A stretch of DNA of 64,000 nt from Puccinia triticina. Its lineage: Eukaryota > Basidiomycota > Pucciniomycetes > Pucciniales > Pucciniaceae. The stretch spans positions 248,001 through 312,000 of the forward strand of contig NC_070575.1 in NCBI RefSeq assembly GCF_026914185.1. Reading direction: 5' to 3'. This document shows, in pieces, positions 10,722 to 20,819 of this stretch (its first letter is position 1; the number at the start of each line of letters is the position of its first letter). Position numbers and translations under genes: made by a program. A model generated the notes under the pieces. The model had not been told where the DNA came from, searched no databases, and saw only the letters and a program-made list of their open reading frames with translations.

Positions 10722-10911
10722 TGTTAAGGTCAGAGTCTTGGGGAGGAGGAATGGGTCCGGGTTCTCTAGCTGAGTAGGTTGATTGCTAGATGAGGAAAGC
10801 ATGATGATCTTCCCTCCAGCTCTCCCTAAGCCTGGAGAGCTGTGACATGTATCTACAAGTGTGACATGTCCTTGGAGTAGGCCATGGCGCGCGCTGGAGT
10901 GGCTCATAACA
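10722..10911 (-). repeat. 5' LTR of the Ty3 chromovirus
   Basis: This 190-bp repeat is the partner of 4167-4356 and is followed by CCTGT at 10912-10916. Substitutions relative to the other LTR include GAGTAGG/GATTAGG and GAGTGGC/GAGCGGC. It contains the 10-nt complement of the inner primer site at 10782-10791. Confidence 0.92.
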
Positions 10912-10997
10912 CCTGTATGTTATGTGTTTGGCACCTAAACACATAGATTTCATGCCTTTGAGCATGATTAATATTCAATGTGTGTTTAGTTCAAGGA

Positions 10998-11027
10998 CTA
11001 GTGGGGTCTACATGTAGACCCCACTAG
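10998..11027. repeat. Perfect 30-bp palindrome
   Basis: CTAGTGGGGTCTACA followed by TGTAGACCCCACTAG forms a palindrome without mismatch or spacer. It lies inside the right half of the older inverted-repeat element that was split by the Ty3 insertion. Confidence 0.9.
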
Positions 11028-11261
11028 CTCCAAACAGAGCTCCGGGTCAAGTTGATCCAAGCCAATGCAGATGCGGGGGTGGACTAAGTGCCCTAATCTG
11101 GGCTAACTTAGCCACAGATGCTGATGCTCTGAGTGACTAGGGATGAAATGAGGTTCAGAATCTGAATCTGGCATAATAATGATGGATATGATGATGTGAG
11201 TGGGAACAGGGTTACCACAATATGGATTTTTTGAAATGTCTGTTTTACAGTGGGAAACAAT

Positions 11262-11770
11262 TTGTAAAACAGTCACCATGGGAGCTTTTGACACTCTATC
11301 CAGAGAGTGTCATACCATACCATTTTTAAGCAACAGTGCTGGATGCCTTTGGTGAAAGTAGTGCAAGAAGTAATGAAAAATGCTGGAACTAATCCACAAA
11401 TGATCTGAAACTGATCCTTGATTCATACATAAATAACCCAGAATTCAACTAAAACTCAACTGGAACACAGTTGAAACCACTAAGACACAACATCCACAAT
11501 CAAATCATAATTAAATTTGAACTGTTTGTTGATTGAGACGACTTGATCTTTGGGTTTCATTCATATTCTTTACATGCTCATGAAGGTGGTCATTGTTTTG
11601 ATTTGGCTAATTTCACCCTCATGCACGCGCGTACAAGTTTGAGCCTCCAGCCCAATCAGCAACATATAAATCCCTGTTAGAATGATGTGAAATGCACATC
11701 TAAATTGTTATATTTCCCTAAGAAAAAGCAGTTGTCATCTAGAATTGAGCCAAAAAAGGATGAAAGGATG
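11262..11770 (+). repeat. Dispersed repeat A, uninterrupted copy
   Basis: The sequence matches 57262-57389 plus 60560-60950 almost end to end. Shared words include GAGAGTGTCATACCATACC, TGAAACTGATCC, GAACACAGTTGAAACCAC and AACTGTTTGTTGATTG. Here TCTGAAACTGATCC at about 11404-11418 is intact, so this copy is the empty-site version of the locus where the copia-type element inserted. No coding capacity is seen. Confidence 0.8.
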
Positions 11771-11799
11771 AAAAAACACCACAAGTGCTGTTCTACACG

Positions 11800-12980
11800 C
11801 AGTGCTAGCATAGTAAGAGTGCAGCGGGTTTGGGCCCACTACCCTAGTACTTTTATCAGTGGGCGGCTCACTACGCTTTTTGCTGTTTTTGCGGGGAGAC
11901 AAATGTGCTAGATTTTTAGCAAGCTTTTCTAGCGGCACGTAGCAGTATTTAGCTACGCTGACTGCTGAAATATTGGAGAATCACTTTGCTGATTGCTAAA
12001 CAGCGTTCAAACCCGCTGAAATAGCGATTTTGAGTTGCTGAACACGCTGAGCGCTGAATTAGCGGAAAAAACACTGCACTGAGTGCTAAAAAGCGGAATT
12101 TTCCGCTGAGCCCCGCTCTTCAGCCCACAAAACCACCGGGGTGATCTGCGCTCTGGACGCCATTCTCAGCAGAGAGGTACTTGGTGGCCAATAGCGCTGT
12201 GTCACAGTGCGCTATTAGGGCTATTCTCAGTGAAAAGTCACTTGAAGTGCAGCAAAAAGCAACTTCAGTAGGCCAAAATTTATCTGAGCAGTGCATTATC
12301 CACACTATTTCAGCTAAAAGCTGCTAAAAGCAGCAAAAAGTGGCTCCAGCCGCTATACTGCTTTCAACGGTGGGTAGTTACTTTACTTTACAATATCTGC
12401 GGGATTTTTGTAAAGTAACTACCCGCCGTTACTTTTTGCCCCGTTATTGTTAGCAGTAACGCGCGAACAGCGGCATCACGCGTAACGTAACGGGCCTCTT
12501 TTTTTGAGGCCGTTACCAGTAAAGTAACGCGTTATCCAGCGGATAACACAATATTGAGCAATAAAAGGCCAAATTGGCCCTATTTTGGCCTTTTATTGCT
12601 CGTTATCTTGCCCAATATCTGTCGCTACGCGCTCAGATATAGTAACGGCCGTCGCGAAAAAAAAACTCTGGGTGTGATATCGATATCGCACTGCCGTTAC
12701 TGGTAACAATAACGATAACAGCCAAAAAATGTTACATTATTGTTACGTTACACGTTACTGTAGCGATAACTACCCACCGTTGCTGCTTTTGCTGCGCTAT
12801 TTTGTAGTGAAAGAGGGAAAAAATTGCTGCGCTACACATAGGTCATGTTTGGTGTAGCAATATTTTTGCTGTGCTGGCACTGAAAATAGTGGTCCCCTGC
12901 TACCGCTATTGCCAATTGGCCTGCTACCGCTGTTGCTAATTGGCCCTTACAATAGTGGGGAGCTGCTACGCTGCACTGCC
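11800..12980. repeat. CGCTA-rich self-complementary composite region
   Basis: The flanks of the MITE at 12365-12782 consist of many copies of words such as GCTGAA, AGCGG, TGCTAAA and CGCTA and their complements. Near 11803 (CAGTGCTAGCATAG) and 12978 (complement CAGTGCAGCGTAGC) there may be degenerate outer inverted ends. It resembles the CGCTA-rich MITE at 47805-48281 but is less regular. No gene is supported. Confidence 0.45.
12365..12782. mobile_element. 418-bp MITE, copy 1 (CAACGGTGGG ends)
   Basis: The ends are CAACGGTGGGTAGTTA and its complement TAACTACCCACCGTTG. The flanks CTGCTTT at 12358-12364 and 12783-12789 are a 7-bp target duplication. Internally it has further inverted words around a palindrome centred near 12575 (GAGCAATAAAAGGCC and its complement). 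It has no coding capacity. The copy at 59900-60317 has exactly the same length and is highly similar. Confidence 0.88.
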
Positions 12981-12982
12981 CA

Positions 12983-13449
12983 GTTCAACCCCACCAACAT
13001 GCCCCAAAATAAGATTCACCTTCCATCTGTGAATGAATAAGTAATTCAAAAATATTCTGTCTTAAACTGTTTCCTCTATTCCACAAGGTCAACCTCAATT
13101 TGATGTGCAAGGAAGTATTTACTAAAATGATTTATCCAGATGTTATGTCAGAAAATAATTAAGATTGTGCTGTTGATGTGGAGGTTTCTAGATGATTTCA
13201 AGAATTCTAACATCTCCAAACCACTCAAAACATGTCTCTTGACACACATGGTTTTCTAGAACCTCAAGTGTTCTGTCAGCTTCAATCATTAAAAACGGCA
13301 TTATGCTCTTTGCCCCAACAAGAAAGCCTTCCAGCACATATATTCTTCTGTTAGTCAAATTCTTTGAGAGATTTTCCATGTGCATCAAGCAAAATCATAC
13401 AAGATTGTACCTGAAAATCAAACCACGGGAAATGCAATACTTTCCCCGG
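12983..13449. other. Spacer, no gene seen
   Basis: AT-rich sequence with short open frames of 66 codons on both strands (13188-13388 and 13303-13503). They overlap each other and show no domain. Confidence 0.45.
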
Positions 13450-14512
13450 TGTGGTAGACGGAAAAGTGAAAAATCAAAAGTTTTTTCTCATACATATATT
13501 TAACTCACCCTAGGCTTCAAGATACCACCAAATGGACCTCAGAAATGGATTCTAAGGCCAATTTTACCCCTAGTCACCACTGGAAGCGTGACTGGAACCC
13601 CGCTGGATTGGAAGTTACACCCTCTTGGACCCCCATGGACACAACCAGCCCCAGTCATCAACCGGTCACACCCCTCAAGTCACCTTTACCAGGTGTACAC
13701 ATACGCAGCCCCAGCCAAACACATACTCTTTTCTATCCCTCTTATCTCTACTGCATATGCAGGGGACCAACCCCATTTCTTCTGTATTTGACATGTCCCC
13801 GCTTTGTTTATGCACTCCTTGCATTAGTATGACATCATCTTTCATTTCTCACCCCACTTTTTGCCTGTATTTAGTATCTTCTGACACCACTTGTATGCAG
13901 CCCACTAGCTAAATTTCCTCATCCAGGGTCCCCCTTGTAGCTAAAATCCCTCACATTTGTCTATATAAGGAGCTCTCTCTCCCAGTTGTTTTTCCCTCAG
14001 TTCAGTACCCACCAGTTATACAGACATCACCCATTAGCCATTATCTTTATCCATATACTTTATATCATATAACATACCACATCATCCCTCTCATCTGCAA
14101 TAACCACTGAACTCACTCTCATATTCTCAACTCTCATCTCTCTTGGTTGACATATCACGTGCCTGTCACAAGTTACCCCGTTCTTGGTACAGCTCCCAAC
14201 TGAGACATATACACTTCTCAGCCTAGGCACTCCTCTCAACTTTTTATATCACCCTCTTGAGAACCTGTGTTCAACCCCCACCGGAAACATCAGGTCAACT
14301 TTCACCCTTCCCACTCCTCATAAACTCTCTCATCTTTCACATACCTGTCATTGAACAACCTCATCTGTAACTAGACCAGACCTATCACTTGATTAAAACT
14401 TGCCAAGCTTAGCTTGGTGGGTCTTGATAGTATAGAAGGGCAGATTTTGCACCTCCATCATCCCCTTCTCCATTCAGCAAAAGGGTTTCACAACCATCTT
14501 TTGAGTCTTACA
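13450..14512 (+). repeat. Solo LTR-like segment with TATA box
   Basis: The segment starts TGTGGTAGACGG and ends GTCTTACA, so it has LTR-like TG...CA ends. It is the plus-strand homologue of 9646-10639. A TATA-like site CTATATAAGG lies at 13961-13970, followed by AGCTCTCTCTCCC and a C/T-rich leader. No matching second copy or pol gene is adjacent, so it is read as a solo LTR or a detached leader. Flanking target duplications are not obvious. Confidence 0.55.
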
Positions 14513-14894
14513 ACGGGGCAGGTATCAGCTTTGCAATTACTCCATAAAAACTGAAATCTTTGGCAGAATTGTGCCAGCCGGCAAGGAAAACCCAGTTACC
14601 CCTTAACTTGCCAGATTCCTGTTTTGCTACACTGTCTGCAATTATTCCTAGTTTCAAAATCACTTCAATCATTTCTTTAAATTTCACACTCTTTTATTTT
14701 ATTATTTTCATAGCTTATATATGCTTGTATCTAGTGAAACTCAACAAGCCCAATATATAATTTGTCCTCCTCAAACTCTATCACTGCCAAAAAAAAAATG
14801 TGTCAACTGTGAGCACTTGACATGTGGTAACTCTGAGGAAGCTTGTGGTGTTACACCAGCCTTACTCAAGGTTTGACTCAACCCAAGCTTCAAT
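14513..14894. other. Spacer, no gene seen
   Basis: AT-rich sequence after the LTR-like segment. One 66-codon frame at 14560-14760 has a hydrophobic end, but no domain or homologue can be recognised. Confidence 0.45.
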
Positions 14895-15010
14895 GCACAG
14901 TCACTGGGCACCTTGCACAGTCACTGGGCACCTTGCACAGTCACTGGGCACCTTGCACAGTCACTGGGCACCTTGCACAGTCACTGGGCACCTTGCACAG
15001 TGACTGTGCC
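14895..15010 (+). repeat. 20-bp minisatellite, five units and a palindromic end
   Basis: Five perfect tandem copies of GCACAGTCACTGGGCACCTT are followed by GCACAGTGACTGTGCC, which is self-complementary. The preceding 'aagcttcaatgcacagt' recurs near 43155-43175 next to the same GCACAGTGACTGTGC palindrome, so the array grew inside an interspersed repeat. Confidence 0.92.
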
Positions 15011-15187
15011 AACAAAGCCACTTGTGCATCCAGGTGGAGTTACATTGGCAGATTGACTTGAGTATCCTGCGTGTTAACTGCAAGCAGTTGAGCAAGTCTT
15101 TTTTGCAGTGTATTGTTCCCTAGGGCCTGTGGTGAAGTTGCTCTAAGTTTTTTGACCCCACAACACTGACTTAGACTTCAGAACTGG

Positions 15188-15402
15188 CACTGCCAGCATA
15201 ATTGGCTGGGTTGAAGTTATCCCAGTTTAACTGGGATGCATTCAACTAATTTTAAATGGGTTGATATCAACCAATGAAATGTAAAACCAAGGGAGGTACC
15301 TTGTATTTATATTTCATCAGTTGAGATCAACCAAGTTTAAATTGGTTGGATGCATCCCAGTTTAACTGGGATCAATTCAGCCCCCCAATTATGCTGGCAG
15401 TG
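15188..15402. mobile_element. 215-bp MITE with CACTGCCAGCATAATTGG ends
   Basis: The long terminal inverted repeats (about 60 bp, imperfect) begin CACTGCCAGCATAATTGG and end with the complement CCAATTATGCTGGCAGTG. Inside each arm is the palindrome ATCCCAGTTTAACTGGGAT. TGG flanks both ends (15185-15187 and 15403-15405), a possible 3-bp target duplication. Single ends of the same family occur near 17107-17137 and 34902-34960. Confidence 0.8.
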
Positions 15403-15405
15403 TGG

Positions 15406-16670
15406 TTTGCTTTGCTTACCAATTTTCCGCAGCGGTTTTTCATCCCGGCATCAATATCAATTACTCAAACTTGTGGGAGTCCCTACTTCTGCAGCTAACT
15501 TAACACAAGCCCCTTGCTTTGGAGGGCCCTGGTACATCCTGGGCTGGTGCAAATTGCAAGCCTTCAGTGACTAATTTCAAAATGTTGGCCTGAGAGCTTG
15601 AGGTGCTTTGGCAGGGAAAATTTTGCCCTCAAAATTGCCCCAGATTCCTGGAGGAAATTCTTCAAGCCAAATGGACTGGCCAAAAGGCCTGATTTTCCTC
15701 CATGTTTCTGCGCTAGGCAGATGGCTAGGGGTTGTGGAATTGACTGTCCATAAATAATATTATTGAACTTTCTATTTTTCCAAGAGAGGACCCTAGGTTT
15801 CTTCTTACTTCTTCTGTGACCTTTCTTCTCTGTGCCTTATGCCGCAATAAATCCTGTATAAGTATTAACCACCTAGCTAAATACATAACCATACTGCCCT
15901 CTACAACTTGTTTCATACATAAACTTTACAAATTGATCAAGTTCAATCTGTACAACCCATAGTACAAGGGAAACCACTGATTATGGGATACCTGTAAAAT
16001 CCAAGCTTCAAGAGAGACTCTCATCAACACCTGAGAGAAGGGATACCCATTCTTGGAAATTTGTGAGGAAAAAAATATGGCCCCAAAGTCAAGATTATTG
16101 CCTACATGAAAAAGTGCAAGGCATGTTGATTGGCCAGGTGGTTTGGGAGCTATAAGTGCAATAGCCTCAAAGAGGCAAAAAATCCATAAAGCTTCTGCAG
16201 GGGCGCGGGCAGCCCTGGTGACGGAGCACCTCTCCCAAGGAGGTACTTGAGTCTAATACCAAATTACAACCACGTCACGGTTGACTGGTTTTGGTGTAGC
16301 TAACTTTTGGTTTGCTGCACCTCCTCCACATCTATCTCCCCAGAGTTAAAAAGTAGGGTGGGAGGTAAAGGAAGATTGTGCAGATCTCCTCATTCAATTT
16401 TCAAAGGAACCCTTTTGAAATTGGACCAGCAGGATTTTTTACAAGATCAGTAAAATCCAAAAATATTGGCTCTCAAGGTAGAACACAGGTCATGTATTTT
16501 TTTTTTAATCAGTATCTCTCCCCAATAGAATTTCTCAATATTTTTTCTACCATAGGATTTTAGTCCCAACCCTTATTGATTACATAGAAAATGGTCATTT
16601 TTAAAAATAAAAAATAAAAAAAATGAAGCTGGGCTGAAATTGGCTTGTAAAGTTTCCTACTCATACAATA
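15406..16670. other. Spacer, no gene seen
   Basis: No recognisable coding region. A 63-codon minus frame at 15725-15916 and a 61-codon plus frame at 16378-16563 have no domain. The sequence around 16200-16260 shares the 'ccaaggaggt' word with the repeat near 17800-18530. Confidence 0.45.
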
Positions 16671-16847
16671 GCGGGTATCAAATATGAGAAAATCCACCAT
16701 TATGTAATTGACGGGTTTGAAAAAACCCACCATTTTTAAAACATGCTGGTCCTTCTTCTACTCAATTTTGGGAACCACTGGTGAGAAATTTGATTTTTGG
16801 CTAATTGACTGGTTTCTAATTGTGGATTTCTCATATTTGATACCCCC
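16671..16847. mobile_element. 177-bp MITE with TA target duplication
   Basis: The ends read GCGGGTATCAAATATGAGAA and the complement TTCTCATATTTGATACCCCC. They are flanked by TA at 16669-16670 and 16848-16849. A second inner inverted or direct word, CTAATTGAC.GGTTT, is present in both halves. The TA duplication and short length fit a Tc1/mariner (Stowaway-like) MITE; the class call is inference. Confidence 0.7.
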
Positions 16848-16849
16848 TA

Positions 16850-17889
16850 ATTGTTGGACATTTGGAAATTCTTCTGGATGAAAATGAAGATCCATAAATT
16901 TATCTTTTGGACAAATAAGCTGCTGTATTTTATATGATTTTTATAACCCCAATTGTGACACACAAGCATGCACATTCTAGATACAAGCCTCTCCCGCAAT
17001 TTGTGCGTTTGACAGAGAGGCTGTACATGCTTGTCAATTAGTGATGAGTTCAATGCCTTTCACCTGGTTTTTTATTCTTAAAGATAGAATACCAATTTAA
17101 CTTGGATAAGATCAACCCAGCCAATTATTCTGGCAGTGTGCAGTGTCAAATGAAATCTGAGGTGCAGAAGCATCATTTGGCTCTGGGGCTGGTCTGCAGG
17201 AGCTGATGGCAGGCTGGCTGAGGCTTAATATTTTCCCAATCTTAACAAAGCCTCTCCAATCCAAGGAGGTGCAAAGTGTCTCCAAAGGAGAGGCTTTCTA
17301 ATTTCACATCATTGGCCCTACAGACTGGAGTTTTTCTTGCAAAGAACAGTATTTCTTTTTTTGAAAATGATTCAAAAACTGTAGTGTGTAGTTTAAAAAA
17401 ACGAGTAGACAGACTTGTAGCCTGCTATCTCAGCTTTCATTCCTTGTTTTTTCAGCTTACTAGCCCAATCCAACTACTGTGGACTGGTTCTGAAGTGGTC
17501 TTCCAGGCATTTTTGAGCTCAAAATTTGAAATTACCTGAGCTTGTGTGGGCTCAAAGGGACAGAAATCCACCTTGTAAAAACATTTACAGGATGTTTCTT
17601 GCCAGGGGGGGGTAAAGATATGAAGGTTTTTGAAGTGGGGGAAAATTAGCTAAGCTTTCAATTTCAATGTTGCAAAAGGCATGGTCAGAATCAGAATTCT
17701 AGATGGAGGTATTGGGGAAAATAAGGCAGGGTGACATCTCCCCTGCCATTTGGTAGGATCATGTAGGGCAAGAAATGCCAATTTAGAGGTAAGTCCCTCC
17801 TTTGGAGGTTGCTACGCTCCCCCAAGGAGGGTACGCTTGTGTTAATTTCAAATAACATCTCTCCTACCATTGGGAACTTCTTTCTCACT
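16850..17889. other. Spacer with one MITE end, no gene seen
   Basis: Near 17107-17137 lies one end of the CACTGCCAGCATAATTGG MITE family. Around 17790-17835 an inverted pair, CCCTCCTTTGGAGG and CTCCCCCAAGGAGGG, recurs near 18520. No protein is supported. Confidence 0.45.
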
Positions 17890-18590
17890 CAAATCTTTTC
17901 TGCAGGAGGGGCATTGCCGCCAGCCACAGCAAGCCTCCTACACTGGTCTCCCCTGACTTAACTAATCCTCCAGGGACTGGGCGTGCAGATCACCCCAATG
18001 TGAATCATCTCCCATTCCCAATGGGAGGCTTATGAGTTATTGGCATTCTTCCGTGTGAGAGCTTCAGGAAAATTGTGGCTTTTGGCAAACTTTTTTAATC
18101 AAATTGACATTACACAGCACACACTCATTTTGATTCAGTTAGCTGAAGTGCAGAGGATTCTAGAAATGGTGAAAAGTACACCAACGGGGAAGTCTTGCCA
18201 TCCCCCATAAGTGGAGGTGGTTGGAGGATAGAATTCTGTATCTCAATTGAATCCACATGGAATTTTGGGGAATTTACATACACAGTTGTGGCCAAACACT
18301 CAAAAATGAGAAAGTTTGAAATGGGAAAGGGATAACAGTGTGTGGAGGAAAAAAAATTGATTGGCACCAAAAGGAAGAGAAAATTCAGGCCTTTAATCTG
18401 GTTCCACAAGCGTGAAGTAACTGTAGGCCGGGGAAGACACCGGAAAGGGGGACGGGAAAAAACTCCCACCAAAAGGGTGAAAGCCCTCGCACCCAAATCT
18501 TGTGATTACCTGCAAGTCCCTCCTTCGGAGGTCGCGCTTCGCGCCAGGCTCCAGCCCAGGGGCCCCGAAGCGAGGGACCTGTGATCAGTC
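17890..18590 (-). repeat. Dispersed repeat B, copy next to the ribosomal-protein gene
   Basis: The reverse complement of 18160-18520 matches 56700-57240, and that of 17970-18160 matches 61560-61770. Shared words include AATCACAAGATTT, AACTCCCACCAAAAGGGTG, GATTGGCACCAAAAGGAAG, ACAGAATTCTATCCTCCAACC and ACAATGAG. The repeat ends about 160 bp before the start of the mitochondrial ribosomal-protein gene, so part of that promoter may be repeat-derived. Confidence 0.75.
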
Positions 18591-18749
18591 AGGGTCTCCC
18601 TGCGGATGGTGCTCACTGCTCGCGCGCCGCGCGCACGAAATCGGAATGGAGTGGTGTTAGGTTCGACCGGGGGGTGCCGGGTGCCAAAAATCTCATCGAG
18701 GCCGTCAGCGTGGGGCTTCTTCCTCCTTGAATCCCGGTGCCCAGTCCAG

Positions 18750-20236
18750 ATGAAGCCATCGATCATAATCCCCCAGATCGCCCTCAGCAAGAACACCTCA
18801 GCATCCAGGCTGCCTCCCTCCATCGTCCTTGGATCGAGGAACCCGTTCTCAGGCTACACCCCCAAGGCGGCTTTGCATGTTTCACCGCCGACCACTTCAT
18901 TACCCTTCTCGATCGATCAAGGACTTGAACCCTTTATATCCGCAAAGACCGCAAGGTCTTTAGCTATCGACTGGCAGGACGGGCTACTGGACAGACTCAA
19001 TCAACATGTCAAAGGTTTATCATCAATTTACCATCCCTTGTTTTTTTTTCTCATAGATCCTTGCTGGGGTAGCTAAATATTTGCCATTTGATAATGGTAT
19101 AGGTACGCCGGCTGAAAACAAGTCGTTGTTCGATACCATCGTCGACCTGGCAAAGGATCGCACACAGGTCATCCCATTCAATCTGGCTTCTGAGGCGCTC
19201 AATAATTCATTTTTCCTCAACGGTCTCGTCAGTCTCGATTACCAAACTCTAGAAATCTTCCAAAAGAATGGGCAAGCAACACAAAAGAAACTGACATTTA
19301 TTCCATCGTGACTGCACGCATTGTCCCACAAAAACAAAGAAACCAGCGGATCCTCGCAATGCCCCCAACCGGCCATCGGATGGCTCTCTGCTTGCTACAG
19401 CAATAGACGAAACGTATGGCTCGATCACACAGTTTATATCATACTTCTCAAACGCAGCAATGGGTATGTCAAGCTCGGTGAGTTAGCCTCTAGGAGAAGA
19501 CTCGCGCTGACCATCGGCACAAAAATTAACAATATTTTCTCATTTTTTTGTTTTTACAAAGGGTTATATTTGGTTAGTTTGTGACCAAGATGGAACTCTA
19601 GGAATTTGTGCGACATACGGCGCTGGAACTATTCTAGTCCAAAACCGTGAGCAACGTGGGGATTGGCCAACTGCCATCAAGTCATCTCACATCGGATTAG
19701 ACTCTTCCGGTCGGCCGATTCCTAAACAACAAAATCCCTCAGTCGGGCAACCCACTGGGTCCTCCGCTCAAGAAATATCGCCACACTCACGAGACCATGC
19801 TCAAGGCGTATCGAGTTCGAACATGCGAACTTTCTCGACCACCAGGTCGCTCCAGAGGCCCACCGAAACCACTGCCGATTCCAGCAGCTCGGATTCTAAA
19901 CCCGATAAGGTCAAGCCAGCGGTCTCCTTTGCGGATTCGTTATTTGCCAGCCCTACTCCCTCGCCTCATCCAACTCGCCAAACGACCAGCCTACCAGTCA
20001 ATCGAGCGATCACCCGGAAGAACACGAACCCTGCTGAACGGTTCAACCACCTCCATCCACTCTTGAATCTTGCGGTTGCCGAACGCGCTTATTTGGCCGA
20101 TCATGGTGTCTGGGGTAAAGACTCATACCTTCGAAACTTCTGGAAATGCGTCGATTGGAGCAAGGTCGAGCAATCTTTCGTCAAATTTGCTCCTAAACCG
20201 TCTTATCAATCTCACTCTAGCATTTGGAAAACTTAA
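18750..20236 (+). CDS. Mitochondrial small-subunit ribosomal protein, Fe/Mn-SOD fold (mS42/mS43 type)
   Basis: Four exons are proposed: 18750-19014, 19073-19227, 19340-19477 and 19562-20236, giving 410 residues. Introns are GT-AG of 58-112 nt. Exon 1 ends with an N-terminal SOD helix (LEPFISAKTARSL ... DGLLDRLNQHVK). Exon 2 has EALNNSFFLNGL, where enzymes carry a metal-ligand His. Exon 3 has IDETYGSITQFISYFSNAAM. Exon 4 has GYIWLVCDQDGTLGI and, after a Ser/Pro-rich insert, PLLNLAVAERAYLADHGVWG and LRNFWKCVDW. The catalytic metal ligands are largely replaced, as in the yeast mitoribosomal proteins Rsm26 and Mrp1. The role is therefore structural, in the mitochondrial ribosome. The Ser-rich insert of about 100 residues before the last SOD helix is longer than usual. 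The start is the best in-frame Met. An upstream Met at 18606 is possible. Confidence 0.85.
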
Positions 20237-20819
20237 ACAGCGACCTGTCTCTCCCCCTCACACAATCATGCTGTTTAAATTTGTCTTTTCCCCTCCGTTT
20301 TGTTCTGGTTCTTGGTAATTTGTTGATGCATCCTTCCCTGATCTGACATCTCCCCACTTTGTTTGGAGGGAGGAAAGAGAGGGAAAAAACTAAAATTAGA
20401 GATTGTTAATAACAGAATCATTCAACTTTGGAAAAGATGCAAATGATACATGCTCATTAACGTCTCTGGAGCCTGGATCATGTATATCACCAAAATGTAA
20501 CAGATTGCGGCGATTGCCGTCTGCCTTATCCTGTCATTAACAAAGACACCCGACAATAGCTCGGCTATGAAGCTTAAGAACAATCAGAATACGAAGCTTA
20601 AGAACACTCAGAGCCAAGGTTCACCAACGACACTTCGCTATCCGTGCGTTGGGCTTTCCTGGGAGTGTTGCTTACTCGCACATTTTCTATTTTCTCACAG
20701 TAGAATTGCCGGGGCAGTAAAATTTAACATTTTAAAAAAGGAGGATGAAAGTAATGCGAGAAGAAGCCATACAGGTCCAAACAAGAACAAGAGAGGAGAA
20801 ATAAGTGTGGGTGTACCAG
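20237..20819. other. Convergent intergenic region
   Basis: This stretch holds the 3' ends of two convergent genes. It is AT-rich with no open frame of note. It contains a short tandem duplication near 20568-20605 (GAAGCTTAAGAACA repeated as GAAGCTTAAGAACACTCAG). Poly(A) signals are not clear-cut. Confidence 0.5.

Larger units (their letters stand above)
4167..10911 (-). mobile_element. Degenerate Ty3/gypsy chromovirus LTR retrotransposon
   Basis: This 6745-bp element runs on the minus strand: 5' LTR 10722-10911, leader, gag, protease, reverse transcriptase, RNase H, integrase with a C-terminal chromodomain, polypurine tract, 3' LTR 4167-4356. It is flanked by the 5-bp duplication CCTGT. The pol order PR-RT-RH-IN and the chromodomain place it among chromoviruses of the Ty3 group. 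The two LTRs differ by only about 2%, yet the coding region is broken by several frameshifts, at least one stop, a changed YLDD box and a deletion of the integrase core. It may have been mobilised in trans by an intact relative. Confidence 0.9.
4026..11130. mobile_element. Inverted-repeat element (about 355 bp) split by the Ty3 element
   Basis: The outer ends match as terminal inverted repeats of 28 bp with two mismatches: AGAGCATCAACATCAGTGG at 4026 onward, and its complement ending at 11130. The flanks share AGTG. If the 6745-bp Ty3 element and one copy of its CCTGT duplication are removed, about 355 bp remain. The insertion lies in the middle of a second inverted pair, TGTGTTTAGGTGCC at 4150-4163 and GGCACCTAAACACA near 10929-10942. 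The superfamily is not determined. Confidence 0.65.

Noticed and set aside
14895..15010. CRISPR array
   Set aside because: The 20-bp units are directly adjacent, with no spacers, in a eukaryotic repeat context.
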